Below are positions 33,996-46,449 of a stretch of 64,000 nt of DNA, one piece after another (the first letter of the stretch is position 1; each line of letters opens with the position of its first letter). A program made the translations under genes and the position numbers. The DNA comes from Tolypeutes matacus (Eukaryota; Chordata; Mammalia; Cingulata; Chlamyphoridae), in assembly GCA_026826555.1 (NCBI GenBank), contig JAKSZT010054334.1, forward strand, positions 32,349,556 through 32,413,555. Direction: 5' to 3'. The notes below the pieces were generated by a model, which worked only from the letters and a program-made list of their open reading frames with translations, had not been told where the DNA came from and did not search any database.

Positions 33996-34966
33996 GTCTT
34001 AATGATAAGGACAGCCGTACAAGGTAACCCCTCATAGGAAGGTGGAATCTTCAAAAGTGATCCAATGGTAATCATTACATTCAATGGAGAAAAGACTCAT
34101 AAGTCACTGAAATGAGGGTGGAGAATTTTCCTGTTGCAGGTTGTCTATAATGCTAAAATACATCACTGATCAAAGAGACCATTTTAAAGGGGGGAGGGAA
34201 GAAAAGTAAAGCTGTGATCACCTGAGGAAGGACAGTAATTGTTTTATAACTACATGTAGAGCCAGTCAAAAGTTTAGTATTGAGATAAGGATCATTTTTA
34301 AAGCAGGAGAGGAGACTTCTATTTTGAAGAATAGTAGGGAATGAGAACCCAAATATGGTTCTGGAAGGTGTAGGAGAGATCCTGAACAAAATAAAAATCC
34401 TTTAAAAAGGATAGCTGGAGTAAGATTGTGTCACAAGGGATTTTATGAACATGAAGGTTGAAGCACATTGGAGTTTGAAGGATCTGGATCGAAAATTCAG
34501 AAATGTTATTACAGAGGTCAGCAACCTTCCATGATAGAGAAAATGAGTATGTTCTGGACAAAGACTGGCCTCCAGGAAAACCTGCAAATTATGTTTAGTT
34601 TGCTCTTATGTGATACTTGTGTTCATTTAGATGCTGGTTGAATGCTCTTCTGAAATTAAAGATGAACAACAGATTCATGTTCATACTTCATAGCTTTATT
34701 CCTGATTACTAGCATATTTTTATCTATTGGTTCTACTGAACTGAAATGCAGTTATTTTCATTTTCCATAGGCTGCCATTTTGAAGAGGTGAAGCATTTGT
34801 CAAAACACAATAGCTGATATGTATTGCTATCAGATCAACCAAGGCTTTTCTAGCAGGCACAGTGGTTACCCAAATTACAGCATGCTATCACCAGCCTTTT
34901 TCAATCTTAAAATATATGATCTATGAGGTCTTTTTCATTTTTGAATCCCTAGTGTTTGGCGGGGCT

Positions 34967-35021
34967 ATTATATGAATGAGAGAATTAATGAGTACATATA
35001 ATAAGGGATTTTATAGTTCCT
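34967..35021 (+). repeat. Direct repeat, copy B
   Basis: Second copy of the segment described at 33,941. The match fades on both sides. Confidence 0.8.
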
Positions 35022-35193
35022 TTTTATTTCTTTATGTTTTAATGCCATTCTAGAAAGATAACTATTTGAAAGTATTAACTGTTTCTGCTTAGTGTTATTT
35101 ATGAGATATAAACTCTATCATTTGTTTAATGTATTGAGATTGTTTAATAGTATGTTTGTGTTACTACCTTTGGAATCAGAATAGAACCTAATG

Positions 35194-35292
35194 GGAAACG
35201 GATGTGGCTCAAGAGGATCGGCGTCTGTCTACCATATGGAGAGACCAGGGTTCGATCCCCGGTACCTCCCGGTAAAAAAAAAAAAAAAAAAA
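35194..35292 (+). mobile_element. Young DAS-type SINE
   Basis: It starts GGAAACGGATGTGGCTC, has the B box GGTTCGATCCCCGG and a near-pure A tail. A perfect 16-bp target duplication AGAATAGAACCTAATG is at 35,178-35,193 and 35,293-35,308. The uncorrupted tail and duplication suggest recent insertion. Confidence 0.96.
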
Positions 35293-35308
35293 AGAATAGA
35301 ACCTAATG

Positions 35309-35955
35309 TAATATAGTTGCATTTGAGAAGTCTGGGTTGAAGGAAGCATAATTTACCCTAAATTATAAGAAATTATTTTTTGACATTTAGTAGCTATTTG
35401 GGGTAACAGACTCATGCACATGTCAGAAATATTCCTTTGAAATGAATTTTCAGAATTGTCCATTTTATATTGAATACATTCTCAAAGGATGCAGTTCATT
35501 TCTGATGTGAAAAGTTAAATTACTATCTGTACATGTATTTGCATGTTACTAGGGAGGAAAGGGAAGAGGTGATTTTCTTTAAATTCATTTAACCAGGGTT
35601 TCATATAGAAGATACATAAAAATGCCAGTAAGTCTCTAAAACCTTAAGAAATGATTTAAGGAAAGTGTTAACTTTCTAATCAGGGAAAAAAGTAAAAAAA
35701 AAAACAAAACATTGGGTTATTGTAATGTTGGGCAAGATTTCAAATGATCTCAGATTTGGGATATATTTTTCTTTCCTTTATTGGAGAAGTGTCTCAGATT
35801 AGGCTTGTTAGTTCAGAAATACTTATCTTATGTTAATCTGTTTGAAGAAACATACCAAAACTATCTTGTTGCAATTGGCTGGTTTATCTACTTTTCACAA
35901 ATAAAGATGCCACACTGTTGTGCATTGCCTATAGAGCACCTATAGAGGTTATTTA
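35309..35955. other. Unassigned sequence
   Basis: No gene or repeat recognised. Confidence 0.45.
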
Positions 35956-35957
35956 TA

Positions 35958-36180
35958 ATAGACAGTATAGAATAGGGGTTAAAATCATGAAGACTAGGGG
36001 TCTTACTCCCAGGTTTCATATCCAGGTTGTGTGTTTCCTTATCCATAAAATGGAAATAATACTACTACCTACCTCATAGGGTTGTGAGAAATAACATAAG
36101 TTAATATATAATGGAGTAGTTCGAACAGTTCCTGGTATAATTCCTTATATAGTAAGCTAGTATAAGTATTTGTTGATGCT
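35958..36180 (+). mobile_element. MIR SINE, plus
   Basis: 'agacagtatagaataggggttaaaatc', 'cttatccataaaatggaaataat', 'ctacctcatagggttgtgag' and 'gttcctggtataattcc' follow the MIR order, with a gap in the middle. Confidence 0.8.
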
Positions 36181-36261
36181 TTTAGCTCTGCTCCTACTAC
36201 ATGTCCTGCTGAGAATTGACATCATTCCACTTAGTGGGCAATGTAAATTAATTTCTTTGGT

Positions 36262-36700
36262 TAGAGGTTATATTAATATGCTAGCTGCTAAAAGAAATAC
36301 CATAAAATGTGTTGACTTAATAACAGGAATTTATTGGCTCACAGCTTCAAAGGCTGGAAGACTTGCTTCCTCCTGGGAAAGGGTATCTTTGGCTGACCAG
36401 CAATCTTTGAGGTTCCTTGGCTTTTCTTTCACATGGCAGCAACAACTCCTTTCTCTTCTGGGTTCCATTGTCTTCCAGCATCTGGCCTCTCCCTGTGGCT
36501 TCTCCATTTGGGTCCAATTTCCTATGCTTATAAGGACTTAAGTCATATTGGATTAAGGCCCACTCTCCTTCAGTTTGGGCACACCTTAACTAAACATTTT
36601 CCAAGGCCCTTTTTACAAATGGGTTTACTGGCGTAATACAGGGTTTTGGGACCTGAACAGGCCTTTTGTAGGAGACATGATTCAATCCCCAAGCAGATTC
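36262..36700 (-). mobile_element. LTR-like repeat, minus
   Basis: 'tatgctagctgctaaaagaaatacc', 'aacaggaatttattggctcacagc', 'ttcacatggcagcaac', 'cttaagtcatattggattaaggccc', 'gggcacaccttaacta'. This is the reverse of the layout at 31,925-32,336. The plus ORFs at 36,170-36,636 lie within it. Confidence 0.65.
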
Positions 36701-38400
36701 CTGCTTATGGAAGAGATGTGTATTTACATATAGTTAGGGGACTGTCCTTTAAATGAACCTTTTCAAGGACTGTCATTTAAAACACAGGTATTTTTTGAGT
36801 TGTACTTATTTTAAATTGTAAAAATGCATTCCTCTTGCTTATTGGGGAAATACATGTCAGCACATGAGCTGTTTACTCCCAGTAATTATTTGATAAAGTT
36901 ATTTTACTTATGAATATTTCTTAGATATTAGAATAGAGATTAATCTATATATTTATTTATAGAACTAACCTTCATTTTAGTATTTTAGTTTTATATATAT
37001 CTCTGAATAAGATTTTTAAGCCTGCATTTTGGCAATTTTTATTTTAAAATTATTTTTCAAGAGGCTTTTGGCACTCCTTGGCTACTGCACTATTATTTTT
37101 TAAAATCATTTGAGTTTTTGTGGTATTATTTAACAAAAAAAAAAAAGATAAACTTATTTATATAATTTATGTATTCCTTAGGGTTTTCTCTCTGGTCAGT
37201 TTTTCACCCATGTTTGGCTGTATGTGGTATGTGGTGCATTTGTGTGTTTATATTTGTGTATGAGAGAGAGAGAGAGACAGATTCTTATCTGTGGGCATAT
37301 TGTCATTGATTTACTGTTGAATAATAAATATTTTTAAATATTTGCTCTGTGAGATGTCAGAAATGTCTGTAATCATACGGAACTTATCACAGTCCATGTA
37401 AAAGGTCTTTTAAATCATTTTCTTATATTAGTTTTTTTAAATCATATTTTGTTGATCCTGACTTAGCATATAAAATATAAATGCTTTTAAACTGTAAGAC
37501 ATATTCATATGTAAGACATTTGAATTTGGACTCTCAGGATTTTAAAAAAAGTATTTATTGGAAAGGAGTCTTCTGTCCACATGACAGACTTCTTTTTTCA
37601 TATTCGGGCCCATCTTTAGGTGGCATAGACTGATTAGTGTAAATATGATAATTCTTAGGATTCTCATATGTACTGGAATATGTATACCTATATATATGTA
37701 CATACATTCTTCGTAAACTATACATGTCTTTGTGTATGTGCATAATTGTTCTTAAACTCAGATTTAAATTTACCAATCCCCAATATATCTCCTTTCCTTG
37801 AAATGTCTTTTTTCTCCCATTTTCAAGATTTAGCTTTATGTCACCTCCTCTGTGAAGCCTTTCTGGGTTCCCCAACTTCCCACTGTATTTGGTGTTCTTT
37901 TACCAGCGTTTAGTGTTATTAAAGATAGCATGTTGATGTAGTTGAGGGAAATGACATTAATCAGGTATTTCCATGGTAAAATATAGATATTAATCCTAGT
38001 TCAAAGAGATAGCTATGCTTTGTACATGGATTTAGTTAAATAATGTATGTAGACCATCAATGTTAAACATATAGCATATGTTCAATAAATGATAGCTATT
38101 TATTTTACTTATTTATATGTGGCTCATTTTTGTTGACTGTGAGCTTCTTTAGAGCAGTTGTAGTGGTGCATGATTCTTGGTGGTGTTACTACCTGGCATA
38201 TAGGCAATTCACGGCTGAATTAATAACAGAATGTAGCACCATATAATATATATCACTGTTTTAAATCACTGATCTTCATCACCTGACAGCAGTTGCATGG
38301 ATTATATTCTTTGGCTTTCTCCAAATTCAGTATTTTTCAGTTTTCAAAGGGGTCCTTTTTGGTCTTTTAGAATAAGTCAACTTGCATTATTTGTCATTCT
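36701..38400. other. Unassigned; (GA)n run
   Basis: No exon recognised. A (GA)n microsatellite lies at about 37,262-37,279 and an A-run at 37,134-37,146. The minus ORF at 37,555-37,875 has no domain. Confidence 0.5.
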
Positions 38401-38402
38401 TT

Positions 38403-38752
38403 TTTTTTTTTTTTTTAATTAAAAATTTTTTTTAAAAAAGATACTTAGATTACATAAATGTTACACAAAAAATATAGGGATTCCCATACACTCCACCTCC
38501 CACATCTCCCACAACCTCCCACATAAACATCCTTCATTAGTGTGGCACATTGATTGCAATTGATAAACACATCCTGGGGCTTTGCCACTAAGCATATAGT
38601 TCACATTACAGACCACACTCTCTCCCACACAGTTCTACATGTTATATGATGATATAAAATGGCCTATGTCTGTCATTGCAATGTCACTCAGGACAATTCC
38701 CAAGTCCCGAAAAAGCCCTGTATTACAACTGCTTTTCCCTCTCAACAAATAT
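38403..38752 (-). mobile_element. Antisense L1 3' UTR fragment
   Basis: T-run at 38,401-38,417 (poly(A) side) followed by 'aaaaagatacttagattacataaatg', 'agggattcccatacactcc', 'agtgtggcacattgattgcaattgata' and 'aatgtcactcaggacaattcccaag'. This is the same block as 17,430-17,760, 5'-truncated. Confidence 0.8.
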
Positions 38753-40565
38753 TTTTATTTTCTGGTATGTTTATGGAAGAAGCATAAGATTAAGCAGTCC
38801 ATTTAATCTACTAATTTGTCTGTCATTAGGAAATACTAATTGATTATGTACTGCTTATGGCAGCTATTTATTGTATACCAGATTATGAGCTACAGAAGGG
38901 CAAAGAATATGATGTCTGAATGCAAAAACTGGATTGATGAGTTTAGCCAGTCAAAACTGTTGTTCAATATGGCACTCAGCAACCTGTAAGATATTTATTA
39001 AAAACATCAAGTAAATCCTCTTGTTTTTGTATCACTATGTCAAAATGTCAGTTAAACAAATTTATTCAGTTCTTTGATCCATCTTTCAAATTAAATTATA
39101 ACGTATGCCTATTTTAAAGCTTCCTTGGTTTCAGATGTGTGACGAGATTAAACCAAAAAGTATCCAAAAAAATGCCTTGTCTGATATTTTCTAATGATTA
39201 CAAAATATTTTGAAAGTGGAAATTTCATTTAAATGTCAACCATAATTAAGCTTGTGCCATTTGTTTTTCTACTCAGGTTTTACAGATTGATGGAATGTTT
39301 TCCCCAAAATTCAATAAATATTTGTTTTATTTCACATGAATTAATTCAAAAGTGGATAAGAGCAACATATTTTAATCAACTATTGTGATGGACACAATAA
39401 ATAAATTTACTCCTTAAACAAACTGTTTACTATGAATTTGAATGGAATTTGTCTTACTTAGCGTCAGCAGGCTAAACATACAAGGCAACAATTAATAGGA
39501 AAGCCAGATGTGTATACTGTGTTTTGAATAAGGGAACTTATTTTTCTTGAATATGTCAGATCTTTAATATATAAAATTTGTAGTTATTTACCCCATAATG
39601 TTCCTAGCTATGTTCAGACAACACCTATTGATGTGAAGTTAGTAGAAAAATTCTCAGGCTGTGTGAATTATGATTTTTTTAATTGGTACTAAATATATTT
39701 TTATCATGGTTTTATTTTCAGTTGCTTTCAAGTCTTTAATTTTGTTTTTCTGTGTATATATCACACAGTCACAGTTAAAAGTGCTGGGAAGTGGACTGGA
39801 AATTAAGAAATGGCTGGGCATTCTCATCCTATTCATACCCCCTTCCACCTGCCACTTAAAAACCTCAAAGATTTTTAACATTTTCAGCGTAAAGATTATA
39901 AAAACGCTCCCTGATGGAGGCGAATTAAGAGAAGGATGTCATTGTTCTTTATATGTGAATGCAAACTTGTGCTTGGCCAAGTCACTTTTGGCAGAATGTA
40001 GTAGTATATGCAGTAGTTTTATGTGCAAATCCAGATGAACACAGGCTTACTTTTGTGATGCAGTCCAAATCACATAAATTAGGCATACAAAGACAAAATT
40101 TAATCATCTTGTCAACTCTGCTGTACGAATCAGATTTTTGACTGTGCAGTCTTGATAAAATGAGTTACACTTGAATATGAGTGTAGCATAGTTGCTTTTC
40201 AAACTCTTTTATTGACCACAATATATGTAACAGAAGTGCTTAATTAATTTGTTGTGGTTACTGTCTTTTTAAGGTTTATTTGTTCTCTGGATACATAGAT
40301 TGGTGAGGGGGGAATGGAAGCTGAAAACTGATTAAAAGAATTATTTCCATTTCAGTGTGTGTTTGCTTAATCTCCTCCCTCTGAAAATGGGCTACTCATT
40401 CAGTGAACTTTGTTCTTAAATGACCACTCAAGCTTCAGGGCATCCCTTACTTCAAGTAGGACTTTAATTCTTAAAGTTTGCTCTTTGTGAATTGTTGCCT
40501 GCTTTTTTAATAGTTACGAATTCCTGGATTGAAGCATAATATCAAGGAACATAAAACTGGATGGA
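38753..40565. other. Unassigned AT-rich sequence
   Basis: No exon or repeat recognised. The ORFs at 39,654-40,038 on both strands have no domain. Confidence 0.5.
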
Positions 40566-40570
40566 GGGGA

Positions 40571-40984
40571 GGCAGGCGGATGTGGCTCAAATGGTTGGGC
40601 GTCCGTCTCCCACATGGAGAGACCTGAGTTCAATCCCCAGGACCTCCTGGTAAAATAAAGAAAAATATAGAAGGCGTGTGCGCCGCCAAGCCCCACGGAG
40701 CCACGCGTCAAGATGATGACATAACAGGAGAGAGACACAAGGGAGAGCCAAGACGAGATGTGCTGAAAAACTAGGAACTGCGGTGGTGCAGGTGGTAGGA
40801 CGCCTCTCTCCCACATTGGAGGTTCCCAGGATTGAATCCAGGTGAAGGCAGGAGGAGAAGGATGAGAGGAGAGGGCAGGAAACAGACACAGAGAGTTGTC
40901 TAGTGAATGGACACAAAAACAGCAAAAATGCGGGGGGGGGGGCGGGGTATAAAATGGATAAAGTAAATAAATCTTTTAAAAAAA
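40571..40984 (+). mobile_element. Dimeric DAS-type SINE, plus
   Basis: The first monomer begins GGCAGGCGGATGTGGCTC and has 'gagttcaatccccaggacctcctgg'. A linker of about 90 bases follows, then a second monomer 'aggaactgcggtggtgcaggtgg' with 'aggattgaatcc'. A purine-rich tail has a G-run near 40,931. It has the same architecture as 26,554-26,930. No target duplication was found. The minus ORFs across it are not genes. Confidence 0.85.
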
Positions 40985-43900
40985 CCTAGAAATAGGGAAG
41001 AACAGTTTTATAAATGGAGAATTTTCAATTGATTTATATGTAACAGATTTCTAAGGGAGATCTATATTGAATATGGGTTATCAGTGACCTTTGTATTCCA
41101 TTTCTGCTATTTCTATTAGTGGTGGCATCTTTGAATTCTTTTAATGGATGAATTATAGTCACTCTACTGTGAGATCCTGGGGTGGAGACCATATAGTCTG
41201 TGCATCTGGATCCATGACTTTCCTATAAGAAACACGCACTCATGGTTGAAGGTGATATTTAGGAACTGTAACTTTGCCTAGAATAAGTCACTGCTTATTC
41301 CTGGTTTTTAGAAGTTTGCGTGGACAGAGGAGTTTGGGTCCTTGATCATAAATGTAGAGTGAGACAAGACTGACTTTTGTTGAATATGTAATATATGTGA
41401 GGCGGTCTTGTATGCACATTTTAATATTCTCTTTTTCAATATTCTTAGACATCCCCCCTCCCAAAAAGGGCAAGGCCTTGATGAAACCAGTTTAACAAAG
41501 GAGGAATTGTGGGCATATAAAAGTTAAGCAGCTTTCCCAAATCACATTAAACCCAAGTGGTAAGCCAGTGTTCATTCTGCCTGGCTTTCATGTTTGGATC
41601 TTTTCGTGTTACTACATGTACTTTCTCACAGTGTGGGGTGCACCATGTCATCCATCCATGGGAGGTCCTGAAATTCTGGGTATAAAGAAGTTTCCATATT
41701 GTCACCTGGATTGCTTGACGTGTCACAGGAGAGGCTGGGATGCTATGATTGGGTTTTGTTTTAAGGAGGAGATATAATGCTAGAAAAGTGTGTAATTATA
41801 AAATATGTCTAGGAAATAATCTGCAGTGGAGTTTTTTGTATTTTTTCTTTAATTTGTCAGATCTTTATGATGGTTTTGTGTTCTTAAATTTAATGTGAAT
41901 TTGCTTATTGATGATAATAATGCTTTCTCTAGGTACTATCTACCTTAGTTGAAGTCACTTAAAACAGTTTGAAAATTCTTAAGTGTCATAGATAAAAAAG
42001 TATTATCACTTTTATCTTTAATCACATAAACTTACATGTGCTGAAAGCTATATGTATTTCATGTATAGACTTAGAATATAAAACATGTATAACCGAAATT
42101 AAAAGTAGAAAACAACTATCCTCTCCTATTGTAAGAAGCATCTTTAAAGTTGGATATTCATATAAACATGATTTTCTGACTATAAATGTCTTACATTAGA
42201 AAATATCTGAACACTGATTTGCTTCTCTATAGAAAATGATGTGTGTCCAATGGAAAACACATGGATTTCTCCATATTACTTTTCTCAAGCTGTACAAGAT
42301 CAGAACAGATACAGTAGGTGTCACCTGTCACCTAGCAACAAGCATACTGCTTTGTGTCTTTAGCTTTTCTTTTTAAGTCAAAATAGCTATGAAGATGTAG
42401 CACTTTAATTTGCATTTATCTCCAGAAATATTTAGATTAACCTTCAAAAGTTTTAGTTTTCAAGATAAATCACTGGGACTGATAAAATAGAAAAAAATTT
42501 AAATGAAAAAAAAAAATTATATAGCAGAAATTTTCATGTAGAGTAAGCAAAACATGGTTCTGTTACATAATATCCCAGACTTACATGCATAGACCTTGCC
42601 TGTTTCTTAATTGGGTGTAAAAGTTCTGGTGACTGAATTGACTATGTATCTAGAACTTTATCACGTGATTTTCTTTTCATCAGGACTAGAAAAAACAAGT
42701 TCACAACTGATGAAGCAGTGATTTTGTAAAGCTGAGTCTAGAAGACGATTCCAAATGGGATTGCTGTACCAGCACCAGTATTCAATTTACTTGAAACAGA
42801 GCAGCTAAATTACCTTTGGGCAGAGAGTGAAATACCCTGCCTAGTCAAATGTCTATAAACACCTGTAAAACTTGTTTCTCTGTGTCTATTTAAAAATACC
42901 TCAAAGGAATCCCAGAGGAACTAGCAACAAGTGTGCCTATGGGTTTTGAAGTATTTAGAATGTATTAAACACAAGCCTTTAAAGATAGAGAACATAGTAG
43001 ATCACTTAAGATGTGATGAAGAGGGAGCAACCTGGTACTATAGTGTAATATAATGTCCATAATATTTGTACTTTGAGGTAATTATTCTGAAGTAATTACT
43101 TATTCGTTAAGGTGGATAGCCTTCCGATTTCATTAATGGCCAAGGTCATTTGTCTTGTCCAGGGTACTTGGTCTGGATTCTAAAGAAACCTGCATGATGA
43201 AATGTAAATGAGAGAAAAAAAAGTGAGGAATTTGGAAAATCATTCTCTGTTGCTTACAGCTACTGAAGAGAAACTGTTGTAACTAGAATTTCTAGACTCT
43301 TCACTAAAATAGGAAGTTTTTTAATGGTTCCAGGCAGCAGTATTTTCGTTTTAGAGTAAATCTGAAATTCTTTCCAAAATGTAATATATTATCCCTTTTA
43401 CTTTGTCATGTTTTTCACTACTGATGTAAATGAACAACCCTTTGGTTTTCTTCACCTAATGCCAAATGAGAATCATTTTGAAGCCAGGAAAATGAGTACC
43501 AAAGCATGTTAAATGAGTTTTTGATGAGGACAGTGTGCTTCAAACATTTGGGTAGTGTGCTTTAGGAAGATTTGCTGTATAATTTCACATACCTACTTGG
43601 CAGAGCTAAGGAATCTTTTAATTAGGATATTGATGAGATATTAACTGTTATTAGAAATGTGTCATTTTATTATTTAATGTCATGGCTAGTATTGCTAGGG
43701 ATTGGAAGTACAACCTAAAGTTCCATTAGTATGAATAAAGTTAGAGTCTTCTATCATGTGGTCTCAAATTAGGAAAATTCTTTTTTTCCTGTTAAATACC
43801 TAGACCATTAATTAAAGAGTGATCCTATTTATGTGTTTGACAGTTAAGTATTTAAAGCCTGCTTAATTTGGATGGAAAGCAAAATTTAGTACTGTACCAG

Positions 43901-45271
43901 CTGTTCCTGGTTTTAAAAGATACAGATGTATACATGAAATTGTGGGTGGTTATAAAAATAAATGGCATGGTTAACCACAAGAGCCATGCAGAGACTTGAG
44001 ACTAAGACAGGGGTTTCATAAGGACCCTGACATTATCTGGCTTGTTAAGTATGTAGCTTACTTCTCCAAGATTAGTTTCACAATTGTCAAATGGATCTTG
44101 GAATAGTTCGTCTGCTTATCTCACGAAATTGTTAATGATACCATTAGGATACTTCGTAAATCCCAAAATGCTTTAAAAATGTGATCTTACGATATCGTGT
44201 TATGTATAGTTCATATAATTTAACATTTATTTTAGTGTGTGCAGACTAATTGTACCTAAAAATACAAATTATATAATTAAGGCCTAAATTACTTAAGAAA
44301 TACCCACAGAAATGACACAAATAGAGGTTTTCTTCCTTTTGTCATTATTAGTGTCACTGATTTATTCAATAAAAATTTATTACTCTCCTAAAATTTGCTA
44401 GACCCTGTGCTATGTATGTACTAGGAAGCGAAAATGAGAATGACACTGTTAGCTTGTGATTCTTCTCCTGGTGAACATATAAATTGGTACAGCTTGTTTA
44501 GAAAGGAATTTGTTGATATATTTGGAAACCTGAAAAAACCTCGTATTATTTTGATCCAGTAATTAGACTTATACAACTATATTCTAAGGAAATAATTAAA
44601 GTTGCAGATGAGGGCAGCTGAATACAGTATGAAGGTGCCTGAACCAGGAGTGAGTGGTGGGCTGAAATCTACTTTAAGTTCAACTTTCCAGGCTCTCTGT
44701 CTTCGTCAAAGTCTATCTGTGTTTTTCCACAGCAGGCATCTTTTCTACTTGTATAAAGGCATCGTAAAGGCTAGCAGAGGCCCTGGTGCATACAAGATTT
44801 ACATAGAAGTATTTTAAGTATTTTCAGTAATAAATTATTAAACAAAGGAGTAAATAATGAATTTTAGATTAATCATTAATAAATTAAATATGTAAAAATG
44901 GTCATGATATATTAAAGTGTTTAAAAAAATAAAGAACCACAGTTTGAAATATAATCAGCCAGAATGTAAGATTGAAGACAGATTTTGAAGCACATGGTCC
45001 ATTCTGCTAAGAAGTTGGAACTGATTGGATTAGATATATTTTGAAGAAAAGATGTGTTTATTAAGAAATATGGTGTCTTAGCTGACTTCTTAATTCCTTC
45101 AAGTGGTAGCATATTATCGTTTCATAATATAAGGTAGAAGAATAATACTCTGAATTTCAAGAAAGTGTTTCTAGTTCTGCCACCAAAATATTAAATTATT
45201 ATATTGCATTGTTTTTAGTAGCATTTCTCGTAGTAATAACAGTTGTTGGATATAGTTGGTCTGTGTTTTGA

Positions 45272-45274
<3 letters not shown>
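40985..45274. other. Unassigned, with two small MIR-like fragments
   Basis: Small antisense MIR-like pieces at about 41,515-41,580 ('agttaagcagctttcccaaatcacatt') and 44,355-44,425 ('tttattcaataaaaatttattactct'). Otherwise about 4 kb with no exon or repeat recognised. The block 42,240-42,900 looks unique, and I cannot say more about it. Confidence 0.45.
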
Positions 45275-45302
<28 letters not shown>

Positions 45303-45303
45303 A
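45275..45303. repeat. (TG)n microsatellite
   Basis: About 14 uninterrupted GT units, probably polymorphic. It creates the false CVCVCV stretch in the local ORF. Confidence 0.95.
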
Positions 45304-46385
45304 TCAGTAAAATTAAAGACCAGTTCCCTTCAAAGGCCAAGGTCATGAAAGATGTGATTTCTGCTACATTTTATTTAAGGCCTTTCAGAAGTATCGAAAG
45401 ACATACACAGGAGACCTGGTCCCAGGCTACAGTGCCTTGACACTGGCAGGGAATGGGTGCTGCTGTGAGTGCCAAGTTTTGTCCCCTCCCGAGACTAATT
45501 TCAATAGGAAAAAAGTCAACTATATTAATAAGCTGGCTTACCTGCACGGCAAAGAAAATTTGCTTCATGAAATGGAAATTCTGAAGCAAGTTACATAATG
45601 CCAAGGGGAGAATAAATAGGAAGACTTACTTTCCAGTCAAAACGGGGCAAGTGGTCTGTAGTCACAACTCTTCAATCCAGCAATATTTAATTATATTTGT
45701 TGTGATTTGTAATCTTTTATATACCATATATAGTTTGGCTTTAATTTATATTTCTTTATGAAGTTGCTTATATTTACTTAGATCTATTCAATTTTCACAA
45801 ACTTGGGTGTTGACCAACACGAAGCCATTGAAAATTATTCATGATAATTATCATGTATATTTGTATCAACTGTAAAGAGAAAAAAAAATTATCCCTTCCC
45901 TTGTAAAGTAGCATTACTTTAAAATCTCTTAAATGCTAACAGTAATAACTCAGTTCAGCTAAGCGCTCTGGTTTGAATATTTGTGACTTCACTTTTAAAC
46001 CAATTTCTTCCATTTTCTCCTTAGACTTCTTTCTCGATTGCATCCCACTTTCTTTACCTTTTCTTTTGTTTCTTTTAAAAATCTTCACTATTTTTTCCCA
46101 AGTCTTCATTTTCTTGTGCCCAGGATCTTTCATTGTATCTAGCCAGTGTTGCTGCCTCTATTTCCTCATTTCTTCATTTTATCCTTTACATGGCTGCTCT
46201 TTAGAAGAGCTAGCAAAGGACAGATTAAAAAATTCTTCAGCTATCATTTTTATTATGTTGCTCCACTAATCAAGAACTTAAAGAACTGTAGAATTGTTAA
46301 GATTTTTTCCTTTATTTAATGGAGGAATTTCATTTTGACATACGGAACTTTTTCTCATTTCTTTTGTTTGATTTTTTTCCCCCAG
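45304..46385. other. Unassigned sequence
   Basis: No repeat recognised. A minus-strand lysine-rich ORF (45,936-46,133; KRNKRKGKESG) has no family I recognise and could be chance from a T/C-rich plus strand. Confidence 0.4.
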
Positions 46386-46449
46386 GATCAATGTGACTCT
46401 AGAAACAAATGGATGAATGAATATCCATATGAAGAGGAAATCAATAAAG
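46386..46449 (+). other. Exon-like segment between consensus splice sites
   Basis: A 64-base segment is preceded by a T/C tract ending in AG (46,384-46,385) and followed by GT in AAG|GTTGGT (46,450-46,451). Only one frame is open through it; it reads DQCDSRNKWM then NEYPYEEEINK. I do not recognise the protein. The unremarkable polypyrimidine tract and lack of other exons mean it may be chance. Confidence 0.25.

Larger units (their letters stand above)
33641..35177. other. Unassigned; contains a duplicated ~54-bp segment
   Basis: No exon recognised. The segment at 33,941-33,995 recurs in direct orientation at 34,967-35,021. The rest of the 1.5 kb has no recognised repeat. Confidence 0.5.

Noticed and set aside
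33941..35021. CRISPR-like direct repeats
   Set aside because: Only two copies 1 kb apart in a mammalian genome; no array structure.
35194..35292. tRNA genes (A/B box-like motifs here and in other SINEs)
   Set aside because: The motifs are in SINE heads with A tails and target duplications, and no complete cloverleaf was found.
40514..40925. Minus-strand ORFs of about 100-112 codons
   Set aside because: They are antisense translations of a dimeric SINE.
45936..46133. Lysine-rich minus-strand ORF
   Set aside because: No recognised family. The composition follows from a T/C-rich plus strand, and there are no supporting splice or promoter signals.
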